This document shows, one piece after another, positions 31,020 through 41,879 of a DNA stretch of 64,000 nucleotides. Source of the DNA: Sambucus nigra (Eukaryota; Streptophyta; Magnoliopsida; Dipsacales; Adoxaceae); assembly GCA_949130495.1 (NCBI GenBank), contig OX422215.1, forward strand, positions 524,825,755 to 524,889,754. Reading direction: 5' to 3'. Numbering within the stretch: position 1 is the first letter of the stretch; every line of letters starts with the position of its first letter. The translations under genes and the position numbers were made by a program. A model generated the notes under the pieces. That model was not told the origin of the DNA. It saw nothing but the letters and a program-made list of their open reading frames with translations, and did not search any database.

Positions 31020-34004
31020 TGTAATACCCCGTACTTTTGACTATATTTATTTTTGGGATTAATTAATTAAATGCGTATTAATTGGAAATTAATCCGGGTT
31101 ATATATACTAACGAGATGCGAGTTGGTATTTGATTATGTGCATACATGTGTTGATAAATGTATTTGGTATTATAAAATTTGTCGTGAGATTTATATACGG
31201 CATTTTAGAAATTTTGTTGAGACGCGTGGGACCGCCGCGTCACGGTGTAATATTTTGATAATAAAAGTGAATTTAAAATCTATAAACCGTATGGTCGTTT
31301 TGAGTGCGCCAACGCGTCCGGAAGGGTCGAGATAGACAGAAAACACTACCCGGGGGTGTAGTTTGGATTTCGGGGTATTTTTAGGCCATACCGGCAACTT
31401 AAAGGGTATTTTGGTAATTTTACATTTTGAGGAATTAAAAGTGACGAAAATTAGAGATGTAAATCTGATGTGGATTAAAACCACTAAGCCCATTAACCAA
31501 ACCATATTAACCTAGAAGGCTACGTAGGTTATTAGAAGAGTTTTCTAAATTCCCAAATCAAAACCCTAGCCACCTTAAGCCACCATTGGAGAGGAAGCTT
31601 GGAGAGAAGAGATTCTGCAGAAAAGTTCTACCAAACCTACACCAAACTCAGAGACAATCAAGGCAAGTGACTTTATTCCATTTAATTTCAGAAAATGTCT
31701 CTTCCATGTTAGAAATTGAGGAATTTTAATTGTTCTTGAAAGATGAATGAAAATTCATGTAGTTTGGAGTTTAGAACTTGAAAATTTTGAAGAGAATTGC
31801 ATGTAGAATGATAGGTAGATGATTTCTCTCATGATAATTGTGATTAGAAGAAATTAAAACGGATTAAATTCTGGGATTTGATGATGATATAAATCTAGGG
31901 TTCATGTTCTTGATAAAATTGGGGAAAAGTATAAAATCTTGTGATTTAATGATGTTTAGGATGCATTAATGTATTAAACGATGTTAGTATATGACCTTAG
32001 CATCTTGTAGTATGATTAGAGGACTTAAAAATCTGTTAGAACGGACTTTGGAGAAGGATTGAGGTGTTAAAAATGGTGAGAAACGTAACTTAGGAAATCT
32101 GGGACGAATCTGGTAGCTCGTTAGAAGCCCCTACCCAGGTCGTTCGAACGAACTCGTTCGAACGAGCTTCTAACGAGTTGACCAGTCGCTGCTAACGAGA
32201 AGGGATTTCGTTCGATATCTTGTTCGAACGAGATATCGTTAGAAGGTACAGTTCGTTCGAACGAACTGGAATCTCGTTCGAACAGCCTCGTTCGAACGAG
32301 ACTTCTAACGAGTTGACAGAGGAATCTCGTTCGAACAGTCTCGTTCGAACGAGACTTCTAACGAGTTGACAGTTTGGTCCTTTTTGGACTGTTTTGATTT
32401 TTAGAGTCCCGTAAACTTGTTCGAGGATATAGGTAACCTTCCTTTGATGATGTAAGGATAGATTTGGGACTTTTGGATTATTATGAGGAGTAAATTATAT
32501 ACGAGAGTTATATTCAATGAACCATTTGGGTTGAGACGTGAGTGTCTACTACGACATGAGGATGAATTATGGCGCGTATAATTACAAACCGGAATAGTAT
32601 GAATTGTGATAATTATAAGTTAGTACGAGAATGCGATATGTACTACGATTAAACTACGGTATTACTAAGACGTGTGTTTACTTAGTATTGGTATATGAAT
32701 TGTGTGTATGACATACCTACCATACTTGCTATCACGGGAGGTTTGCGTTCGCTTAGGGCCCTCTAATCCTTGTGTTGCCCGGATTTAGACTGGTTACCTT
32801 GATGAACATAGGTCATAGAAAGACTTATTGGGATATTAATAAGTCCGCTGATCGTAGGAGCGTAGGTATGTGCGTGACCTATGTGATGTGACTGTGTTCG
32901 CCTCCACTATTTGTGATTTGTGTTATCGGAACTATTCCTGAGAGATTCGGAATATGTGATCCTTATGTACGTGATGTACCGGGATGGATAGCAGAGTATG
33001 TGTGCACCGCAGCTTAGATCTCGGGGTGCTAATACTGTATATTTGTGATGTGAATAATATACACTTAATTAATGAGAACCTTCATGTTAATGATGTGAAT
33101 ATAATTATGGTATTGTTTCGAGAAATATAACGTGTTAACTGATAGTTATATATACTGCATATTGAACATCTGAGTTACGTTAAACCCCTACTTAATTACG
33201 AGCGTTATTATGTTAAGAGAACCGAGTAATAAGGGTAGGACCTATGATAGTCTAGCTAGATATGTTGTCACGTAGCTAGTAGTTTGTATCACTCTAGATG
33301 GGTACTTACGTTAGGAGTGCACAGTTAGACGAGAGGTGAGAATATCATGTGAGTGCACGTCCTAACATGTACTTTGCATTTAATGTTTTAAATGTTTTTA
33401 AAGCACTTGCAGGTTTTTTTAAATATAACTCCACATTCGGGCTCTGACCCGTTTGCTTTTCAAATCTTTTTCTTGTAAAACCATTTCAGGTGCCCAGTCA
33501 CAGGGACACCAAGCATAGGATTCTCATTCAGGTGACGAGCTATAGCTGTTTGTGGAAGCTACAGGGATTTGCTTGTAGACGCTTCTATCTTTTGGATTCC
33601 AGAGTCACTATCTATCAGTTGTAGGGCATGTTGCCCATTTTTTTTATTAGAGACATCTTTTACATTACAGTTTTCAGACTTTGTTTTGTATTGTTTTAGC
33701 ATTCGGTTATTTATTTCAGTACGGGATTGTAGTGAGGAGTTTTCCTCCAGACTTTATTTACACTATGTGATGGTTATTCGTTTTACTTCAGTATGGTGAA
33801 TGGTGTTACTTATTTCTTCTTTACACATGTTGCATGTTAATCAGACTTTAATTAAAATTTGGCAACTTACTTTTTAAATACTAGGTGGTTAGTGATAATA
33901 AAAAATGTTTTCGACAGTGATGCTATTGACTGAGCCAACTTGACATTTTGAATTAATTTAATAAAGGAGTAGCTACCCGGTATTTAATTAGTCGGGGTGT
34001 CACA
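31020..34004 (+). repeat. 3' LTR of the chromovirus, full length
   Basis: 2985 bp, TGTAATACCCC...GTGTCACA. It retains the 2.4 kb missing from the 5' copy, including a GC-rich palindrome cluster at 32135-32375. No gene is present; short frames such as 33569-33799 are incidental. Confidence 0.92.
32135..32375. repeat. Palindrome cluster CGTTCGAACG in the chromovirus LTR
   Basis: Five exact copies of CGTTCGAACG (32141-32150, 32155-32164, 32254-32263, 32289-32298, 32342-32351) plus near copies (for example around 32222). At 32249-32268 the palindrome extends to a perfect 20 bp, CAGTTCGTTCGAACGAACTG. Two 53-bp direct repeats (starting GGAATCTCG, about 32269 and 32322) contain TTCGAAC, CGTTCGAACG and a CTTCTAACGAGTTGAC tail. 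Confidence 0.9.
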
Positions 34005-34190
34005 GTGACCTTCACTAAGGTCTCCATGGATCTCTCTCCAAAATTGACTCCTTTCCCAAATGGGTAATAATGACTCGCAACGAATACGATAATTCCTAGT
34101 CATAGGGATTTACATCAAAGGACGCAACGCAAAACATAATGAGCTCAAACACAGATCCTAAGGACACTAGAACCGGGCTCTAATACCAAC
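34005..34190 (-). other. Leader of the minus-strand Tekay-like element with primer site
   Basis: It starts with the GTGAC duplication of the nested chromovirus. The minus strand of 34177-34189 reads TTGGTATTAGAGC (primer binding site), adjacent to the 5' LTR at 34191. The following leader has a block of about 23 nt nearly identical to the chromovirus leader at 26179-26203. Confidence 0.8.
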
Positions 34191-37029
34191 TGTAACAACC
34201 CCCATTTTCTCACGTAAAGTCCAGACAGACACGATACCTCGAAGATGGGACTTGTCAATCAATTAATACCATTCTCATTACAACGTAATAAAATATTATT
34301 ATTTTAAAGGCCGATACTTAAACTTTATAAATATCTCACTGGCAATAATTAAAATCAACCAAACAAATAAAAATAATAAATTTAACAGCAAGTAAATATC
34401 ACAACTCCAACATAAAGTAAATAAATAAATAAATCTTGGGCTTATGCTCGTATAATGTTTATTAATAATAGTAACTAAACTCTCGCAGAAAAGCACCTAT
34501 ATTAGAGTCAATAATCTGGAATACTGCTAAGCACCGTGTGATCGTAAGGCTGGTACTGCAACAGTCCTGCTATCCCTATCTAGAAATAATCGGGGGGGGG
34601 GGGGGCATTTATAATTTGGGTCAGAGTCCGAGGTGTGCAAGAATTAACTTATTTAATTTATGATTCAATAGTACCGTCGATACAAAATAAATATTCCCCA
34701 TTCGTCACTCATATGCGTTTAACACCTCACCCCACGTCTAAGTGTGATATGCTTCGAATCCCAAAAGCCCCCAAATAATAATTACGACTGCATGTCAATT
34801 TAATAACAATGGTTAAATGATTTAAGTGTAACATATACATTTAATTATGAATTACATTAATATCCCAGTTTCATAATTTTCACATAAATGGTATAAACAT
34901 CTATTATGCATTAAAGAATCCCCATGGTAATTTATGTCTACATTCTTAGACATTTCAGTTTATTTCGTATAAAGTCCGGGTAATTATATATATATGTTCT
35001 TTATATATATATGACACAACAAGGTCATCTTCCATTGGTTCGTGCTCTATCGATAAGTCCGTAGGAGTCCCTTATCCTAAGTGGACATCACAACACACAC
35101 AAGTTAGGGGCGGTTCCTATGTAGGACACCTGTACACGGCCCATACCCAGCGGTGATAAAGGAACGGTTAGCGCCAACACCTACCTCTCGTGGGTGGAGC
35201 CTCCACGTAGTACCTATATGGACTACACATCATCAAGCCCACTTATACCGACGTGTGGTACGCGGCTCAAACGCGCGAACCCTCGAGCCGATAGGACGGT
35301 CCATTGGTATGTCCACACAAATACATAATAGTACATATTATTATCCCATATAATATGTAAACGTAATTACTCCATAATTACCATAAAAAGTCCAACCAAA
35401 GTCCACAACATTTTTCCCTTTATTAATAATTTACCATATAATAAACTATTAATTCCATCCCATAAATAATTATTTAACTAATTTGTTAATTGTAATTTTC
35501 CCTGTTTAATGGGGGGCACATCCATATTATTTTTTTACTAAATTCATTATCTTTCCAAAACCAGTTCCACTCATTCACTTGGATTCATAAAAATTCTCAC
35601 AACCAAAATCCTTGGCCCAACACCCTTATCAAATAAATTGTAATTCTTATCCCCTAAATAATTACTTAACCACTTGTTATTTTTAATTACTATCGATTAA
35701 AAGTGGGCACAACATTCTTTAATCACTAATGATAATTTTCACTTTTAAATTTTTTAAACTCATACATAATAAAATGACCCAAACCCAAACCCAACCCACC
35801 CCAGGCCCATGCGTAGAAGGAATAAGCTGCCAAACAACCCTTAACATCGCTCGAACGATGGGCATGGTCATTCAAGTGACTTCACATGTCGTCGAACGAG
35901 ATCCAACCTCATTCGAACGACCCTCTTTCTTTTTCCCACATCATCCTCTTCACCTGTTGTTCCCAACAACAATTTCTAAACCCATAATGAAACTTACGAA
36001 CCCCAAAACTATTAAATTCGAAAGAAATCTTTTCATTTAAAAACCAACACAAACTCTATGCATTTAAACCCAAAAATTTAGATCTCTTCAAAGCTTATCC
36101 CATCAAATTATTTTCCAATTTCCAACTGTCGTTTACTTCACTATAAAGAGATCCACATCAACATTTAGTCCATTAATTCACAGTGATATTCTCTACAGTA
36201 ATTAATCAAACTATCACAAATTCAACTATAAAAACCCTACGGATTCTATCCCTAAATTTTCAGATTTCACAATGCCTAATTTCTGGGATTAATTTACATA
36301 AAAATTAGTCCTCCACATGTATTGATCATAATCAAGTCAATCATGCTTAAACCTAATTCTCAGAAATTTAAAAAGGATCATTACATGCATCAAGAAATAA
36401 ATTGGAAACATAAATTAAGCAAGATAATTCTTGCCTTTAATTTTGTAGAGGAGAAGTCCTTTGAAAACTCCCTTGAATTCCCATTTGTTCTTGCCCTTTT
36501 CCCTTCTTTGCTATTTCTCCCTTTTCTCTTCCGTGGCTGCTAATCTAGATTTTCTCTAATGATAGTAGGGGAGTGTTTTACTCCCACTTAAACACTTAAT
36601 TAGTGGCTAATCCCGAGTTGGGCCTAAAACCCAACTTTTGAACCCCCAAACAGACCTGAATCCATAACCCAATTTGCCCAAAAGCTCCCCAATTATATAC
36701 CTATGAACCAGGTGCATTTTTAAATATTTAAAACACTAAACCGAGTCTCTATCGCTTCCCAAAACGTGTCCCAATTATTTTTATTTCACTTTGTCATTTT
36801 ATTATGTTAAAACGACACATGCCCATAAATTTATTTATGCGTGATTCATTTTTCACTCGCAATCCCATCATGTCCAATTGAGTTTTATATTTATGAAATC
36901 ATGAATAACTATTTATTTAAATTAAAAAAATTTAAATCCTCCCAATTAAATTTATTCTCAAAATAAATCCAAAATCATTAAATTCATTTGCATCGTAATA
37001 TTTGTTTCTAAAAATTACGGGGTATTACG
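34191..37029 (-). repeat. 5' LTR of the minus-strand Tekay-like element
   Basis: 2839 bp, the partner of 20665-23548. It carries the same poly-G tract (about 34592-34604) and a TCGAACGA-type cluster at 35848-35925. Short frames (35153-35353, 35729-36040) are LTR sequence. Confidence 0.85.
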
Positions 37030-38531
37030 TCTTCTATACTATTGGGGAAGGCTTGGGGATAAAAAATTTGGTTATGTGGAATAAGGCTTGTATGTGAAGA
37101 TATGTTTGGAATTTATCCAGAAAGAAAGATGATCTCCGGGTTAAATGGGTTCATTCAGTTATTATAAAAAAAACACTATGGATAGTAAAGATAGCAAATG
37201 ATTCATCTTGGACATGAATAAAATTGTGGAATCTTAGAGAACAAACTAGGAACCTGATTAAATATCATACATGTGAGGCTGAAACAATTATTTTTGGATT
37301 GATAACTGGCATGCTAATGGTCCTAATAGTGAATTCTATGGGAATAGGAGTGTGTATGATACAACAAGATATGAAAAGGCTAAAGCTATGGAGTTCATTG
37401 ATGAAGATAGATGGTCTTTTTGTAGACCTATTTTTAATGAGTTGATTGGTCTTGCTAAAATCCATATTTATCTACAGATTGAATATGAATATTGGCTTAC
37501 TTTGATGGTTTCCAAAGATGGGATCTTCAATTACAGAGATACTTATGATGCTAGAAGGGATAAGAAACAGGTTGTATCTTGGTTTAACGCAATTTGCTTT
37601 CCTAAGAGAGTTCTTAAATGTACTTTTTTCTTATGAGTGAACGGCCTTGATAAATTGTGGACCTAAGAGATTGGGGTTGCATTAATGATGATATACGTGT
37701 TCTTTGTGGGTAGTTTTCTGAGAACCTAGATCACTTATTCTTTGATTGTGGGTTTTCTAATCAAATATGGGTAAAGTGTTGAACTATAATGGGTGTAACA
37801 TGGGCTATAAAAGTTTTGAAGAAGAATTACATTTAGTTACCACCGAAAATAAATGTTTTAAATGTACTATACGAAGTCTCAGTTTATCTATCATAATATA
37901 TAACATATGTAGGGAAAGGAATACTAGAATTTTTAACAACTCTTAAGATAATGTTGACGGGGTTTTTGTAAAGATTGAGAAGATGATTTAGAGAGTTGCA
38001 TGCAATTGGAGGAAAATTATTAAAAATAGAGAAAATTGGGATATTAATAAGAAATGGGTCATTAAGAAGAATATTTTTACCAGATGATGTGAAATGTTAT
38101 TTTCAACCTTATGTTTGATGTCAGCATATCTTTGTATCTTCATGATTGTGGGCTATCTTTCCCGATCCACTGCTATCCAGCATATAGAAAACTTGTTGTC
38201 AGATTCGGGGATCTATTTGGATATCTTATTAGAAGTTAAAAGGTGTTTTACTTTTATGACTATTGTGACGTTCCTCCTGAATTTCCCACTCAAAGGGTTT
38301 GAATGGGATTTGACTTTCTATCTTTTTGGGTTGGAATGGGTCATAATACGACACAATGGAATCATTGTTAATGTGTTTTTAAGTTGATTTATAAAAGTTG
38401 AATAGTCTAAAAGAAGTTATGATACTTAGCTATAATTTGTTGTTGTTGGTCGTACTTCGTGCCTCTTGGGTTTCTTGGTTCATGAAAGGGTTGCTTGGTT
38501 CCCTGAGGTAGGCTGGATGGTGTTTGTTTTG

Positions 38532-38582
<51 letters not shown>

Positions 38583-38608
38583 ATTTTTCATCTCTATGGG
38601 ATTGGAAT
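37030..38608 (+). pseudogene. L1-type LINE, fragment 3 (C-terminal region and 3' tail)
   Basis: The LINE resumes with a G-L-G-I-K-N-L-V-M-W-N-K-A block (about 37045-37090), the segment that follows FLW in plant L1 proteins. Frames at 37352-37636 and beyond carry the zinc-binding reverse-transcriptase-associated region (zf-RVT): W-F-N-A-I-C-F-P-K-R (about 37580), then L-C-G...N-L-D-H-L-F-F-D-C-G-F-S (about 37700-37755), and later R-E-R-N-T-R-I-F (about 37915-37940). From about 38095 on I see only 3' untranslated-like sequence, ending in a TA microsatellite (38534-38580) shortly before the next LTR. Many stops and frameshifts. Confidence 0.85.
38534..38580. repeat. (TA)n microsatellite near the LINE 3' end
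   Basis: About 23 TA repeats. Simple-repeat tails are common at the 3' ends of plant LINEs. Confidence 0.9.
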
Positions 38609-39035
38609 TGTTGATACTCAAAATTATCCTGTTATGTGGACCAATCAGATACTGACACGTGCAATACGGCCAACCTGATATTGAAGCCCGACCAACACCA
38701 GGGAGACCGACCACCAACACAAGGGAAACCAACCAACAGTGACAGTAAAATGCCAACAGTTGTATACATAAATGATTGTACAGATGTAAAGTGTCTAAGA
38801 TATAAAGACATTCCATCTTTTGATATTCAAACACTTGTACACCCCCTGGGGGATATAAATACATTGTACATCCAAGAGGAACGAAACAAGAGGCAATTGA
38901 ACAAAGCCAAACATAATACACCACAGTGGACGTAGGGTCTTTATTTAAGCCGAACCACTTTAAAAATCTTTTGTCTCTTTTACTCATATTTATCTATGAT
39001 CAATTAATTAGCCTACTCTAGTTTTTGCATCAACA
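38609..39035 (+). repeat. 5' LTR of the Tat element
   Basis: 427 bp. It lacks about 60 bp present in the 3' copy (51332-51395). It has a degenerate TATA box GATATAAATA at 38852-38861 where the 3' copy reads TATATAAATA. The minus-strand frame at 38430-38987 is LTR plus microsatellite, not a gene. Confidence 0.88.
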
Positions 39036-39056
39036 GATTGTCGTCGTCTGTGGGAA
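39036..39056 (+). other. Degenerate primer binding site of the Tat element
   Basis: GATTGTCGTCGTCTGTGGGA directly follows the LTR. Many Tat elements have TGGCGCCGTCTGTGGGA here; two bases of the GCGCC core differ. Confidence 0.6.
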
Positions 39057-39094
39057 TGATATTTCTAATCGATCTCATTCATTTAAACATCTAA

Positions 39095-40864
39095 ATGGAT
39101 GATATTCCTAAATCAAGTCTCAGGAATGAAGGCATTCCACCTGTCCCATATGCTCCTCTATCTGCAAATGATTTAACTGGAATTCTATCCTGCCTTGCAA
39201 GAGGCCAAGCCAGATACTATCAGGCAACTTGCACAAACTCTTCAAGCCGGAGCACCTGCTCTATCTACTTAGGGAAATATGCCACCCCCCCATTAAGAGG
39301 TTGTCGGCGCAACTAATGAATGACGACAAAGGATATCTCCTACCATCCAAGGTCAAATTCATTGCTCAGGACATCGGAATATTTTCACATGCAATCTTAT
39401 TCTTCATAAAGGCCAAGTGACTTAGAGAGATTAAGTCGTGCTTCTCCCTTCAATCATTTAGGACCTAGGAGAAACAAAAATGTTTCTAGGGAAATGTCAT
39501 GTAACACCCGACGACCATCTGATCAAAGGGAAGGTACAACCCAGTCTAGATCAAATGCCTGACGAACTGCTTCTCGAACCGAACAACTTTAGGAAGAAAG
39601 CTCAGTAAATAACAAGGTTGTAACTCATAGATCTGGTGTCACCAATGATGCGTGGAAAGGTTTTTTACAAAGATTGGAAGATAGATTAGGAGAGATGGCG
39701 AAGGCCAAAAGTCCACTATAAAGAAGTTTTGTAAAAGGGTCTATGTTTGTGTAGGCAATTGTGGATTTCCCAACTCTAGCGAAGTTTAAGGCTCCATTAG
39801 TAACACCCAAATATGATGGAAAAACTGACCCAGTTCTTCACATAGAACAATATCAAGCGACTACTGACATTTATGCCGTCTCGGACAAAATGAGGTGTAG
39901 AGCATTTTTTGGAACTATTACTAAGTCTGCCCAAATCTGGTATAATAGTCTTCATTGGGGACAAATTTCTAGCTTCAGCCAACTGGCTGAGCTATTCATT
40001 AGCAACTTTTTCTTTGGAGCAAAACCTGTGAAAAGGGTGGCACACTTGCTTAGCATGAGATAGAAAGAAGGAGAGAGCACCAAAGATTACATCACTCGTT
40101 TTAATAACAAGAAACTGGAAGTTATTGATTATGAGGAAAATACTGCAATAACTTCCCTTATGAGTGGACTGCTCCCCGAGAAACTGTATTACACTCTTGC
40201 TAAAGACCCTCTGAAGACAATGATAGAATTGATGGCTAAAGCAGCAAAGATCATGAATGTCGAGGAAGCAATGGCAGCCAAGCTTATCTCAAGCACAAAA
40301 GTTGATGGAAAAAATGATAAAAAAGATTATAAAGACCCCAAAGAACACAGGGAATCAAAACAAAAAGGAGTTTTGGAGAGACTGAATAAGTACAACAGTT
40401 ATACTCCGTTAACCATAAAAATTCACCATGTTTTGGAAGAAGTCAAGCATAATAAAGATGTTCGTTGGCCTAATAAGTTGAGAAGTTCTCCTACCAAAAG
40501 GGATAAGACTAAGTACTGTGAATTCCACAAATATCATGGTCACACGACGGAGCGTTGTATAGCTCTTCGAAATGAGATTGAAAGTCTCATCCAACGAGTA
40601 AAGTTGAGTCAGTATGTTGATCGACAGAATAATGAAAGAGTTTGGCATATATCAAATTCTCTTTGCAAGCCCAGAGAGAAGAAGAAAAAAACTCACGAAG
40701 ATGACCATGATGATGATCCTGATCTCCCCAAAAATCCTAGGCAACCAGAACGGGAGGTGTTCTGTATCAGTTTTGGTTCTTTTAATTTCCACGTGATTAT
40801 AGGTGGAGATGCAGGAGGAGGAGATCACACAGCAGAACTAAAAGCTTACCTCAATGAGGCATAA
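39095..40864 (+). pseudogene. gag: Tat element Gag relic
   Basis: ATG at 39095 after a short leader. The capsid-type gag domain lies at about 39810-40100, with Y-D-G-K-T-D-P, I-W-Y-N-S-L and K-D-Y-I-T-R-F segments, continuing in the frame 40160-40864. The cysteine-histidine motif near 40515-40560 reads Y-C-E-F-H-K-Y-H-G-H-T-T-E-R-C, the CxFHxxxGHxTxxC variant typical of Tat Gag rather than the usual zinc knuckle. It ends in a D/H-rich acidic stretch. It is broken by frameshifts between 39316 and 39760 and by TAG at 40061-40063, which sits where Gln would be expected in an R-Q-x-E-G-E-S context. Confidence 0.85.
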
Positions 40865-40989
40865 GCTTGCTCGTAAATATAGAGGATCAACCATGTCGAG
40901 GAATATCGACCAAGGAAGGTTAATAAAGACAAATTGGTAATTGGTTTCTCTAAAAATGATCTCTCAGGGGTATTATACCCTCACGACGA

Positions 40990-41400
40990 CCCACTGGTAA
41001 TCAAAGTCAGAAAGGAAGAAATCATTGTCTCTAGAGACGTAGTAGATAATGGTAGCTAGGCGGATATCATGTTTTATCCTTATTTTAGCAACTTGGATTT
41101 TAAACTCAACCAATTAGAGACTTATCATCAACCACTAATAGACTTTACAGGTGAGAAAGTCTTCCCTTTGGGAACCATTAAGATGATGGTGATGATCGGC
41201 ACATGGCCAGCCAGCCGAACAAAGAAGATCCGTTTCTTTGTAATGGATAAAAATGTACATTCAACTTACAATATAATCATGGGAATAGTAGGGCTAAAGA
41301 AATTTGAAGCAGTACCTTCCATTGTACACCAGTGTTTAAAATTTCCTACTAACTTTGGTGTGGGAATTGTGAAAGGTGATCAGAAAGTAGCTTAGTAGTG
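40990..41400 (+). pseudogene. Tat element protease relic
   Basis: A V-V-D-N-G-S segment (about 41038-41055) is followed by TAG and then A-D-I-M-F, the form in which Tat proteases carry the aspartic protease active site (V-D-x-G-S-S-A-D-I). The frame 41069-41395 continues with I-M-G-I-V-G-L, matching the family's I-x-G-R-x-x-L flap-side motif. The stop replaces the second Ser of the motif. Downstream to about 41880 the frame is a decayed linker. Confidence 0.75.
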
Positions 41401-41879
41401 GTAATACTCTTCTGCTGAGCAAGAAGACTTGGAAGAAATAAAGAAGAAATTCACTACTTACCAAGTGGATACCTCTGAACCTTACAAAGAATCTGAAGTT
41501 GAAACCTTAGACCCAAGGGAGGAAACAAAACTGGTCAATGGATAGATTGTAGAGACAACTGAAAGCATTGTGTTAGACAACGATAAACTAGAACGCACCA
41601 CTCAGATAGGGACAATACTAGATCCTATTTTTAAACAGGAACTGGTAAGCTTCCTTAGACAAAGAAAGCATGTGTTTTCCTAGAGTCATGAAGATTGCCT
41701 GGGATAGATCCCAATTTCCTTTGCCATGAGCTTAATGTAAATAAATAAGTTAAACCAGTAAAGCAAAGACGAAGAATGTTCATCCCTGAGAAGAACCAAG
41801 CCATACATGAAGAAGTAAAAAAGCTTCAAAAAGAATCTTTTATTAATGAAGTGAAATATCCAAATTGGTTATAGCCAAT

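Larger units (their letters stand above)
25581..34004 (+). mobile_element. Ty3/Gypsy chromovirus of the Tekay/Del clade, nearly complete
   Basis: The LTRs share ends TGTAATACCCCGTAC...GGGGTGTCACA, and the element is bounded by a perfect 5-bp target duplication GTGAC (25576-25580 and 34005-34009). The order is 5' LTR, TGGTATCAGAGC primer site, gag with zinc knuckle, protease, reverse transcriptase, RNase H, integrase, C-terminal chromodomain, polypurine tract, 3' LTR. Integrase with a chromodomain identifies a chromovirus, and overall protein layout and LTR ends fit Tekay/Del. Defects are few: one gag frameshift, three in-frame TAG codons in pol, and a 2.4-kb internal deletion in the 5' LTR. 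It is the youngest element in the window by preservation. Confidence 0.93.
20665..37029 (-). mobile_element. Minus-strand non-autonomous LTR element of Tekay/Del affinity, host of a nested chromovirus
   Basis: LTRs at 20665-23548 (2884 bp) and 34191-37029 (2839 bp) share ends TGTAACAACCCCC...GGTATTAC on the plus strand. The minus strand beside the right LTR gives TTGGTATTAGAGC, a tRNA-Met primer site, so the element is in minus orientation. Its own interior is only 23549-25580 plus 34010-34190 (about 2.2 kb) and has no pol. The remainder is a second element, 25581-34004. Near the 3' LTR the minus strand has GAATTTCGAGGACGAAATTC, a motif shared with the nested chromovirus. The LINE continues on both sides. 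I could not identify a convincing 5-bp duplication (TCGTT left, TCTTC right). Confidence 0.82.

Noticed and set aside
38430..38987. 185-codon minus-strand ORF
   Set aside because: It covers the Tat LTR and a TA microsatellite (the I-Y-I-Y run); the same LTR at 51344-51616 gives a similar false frame.
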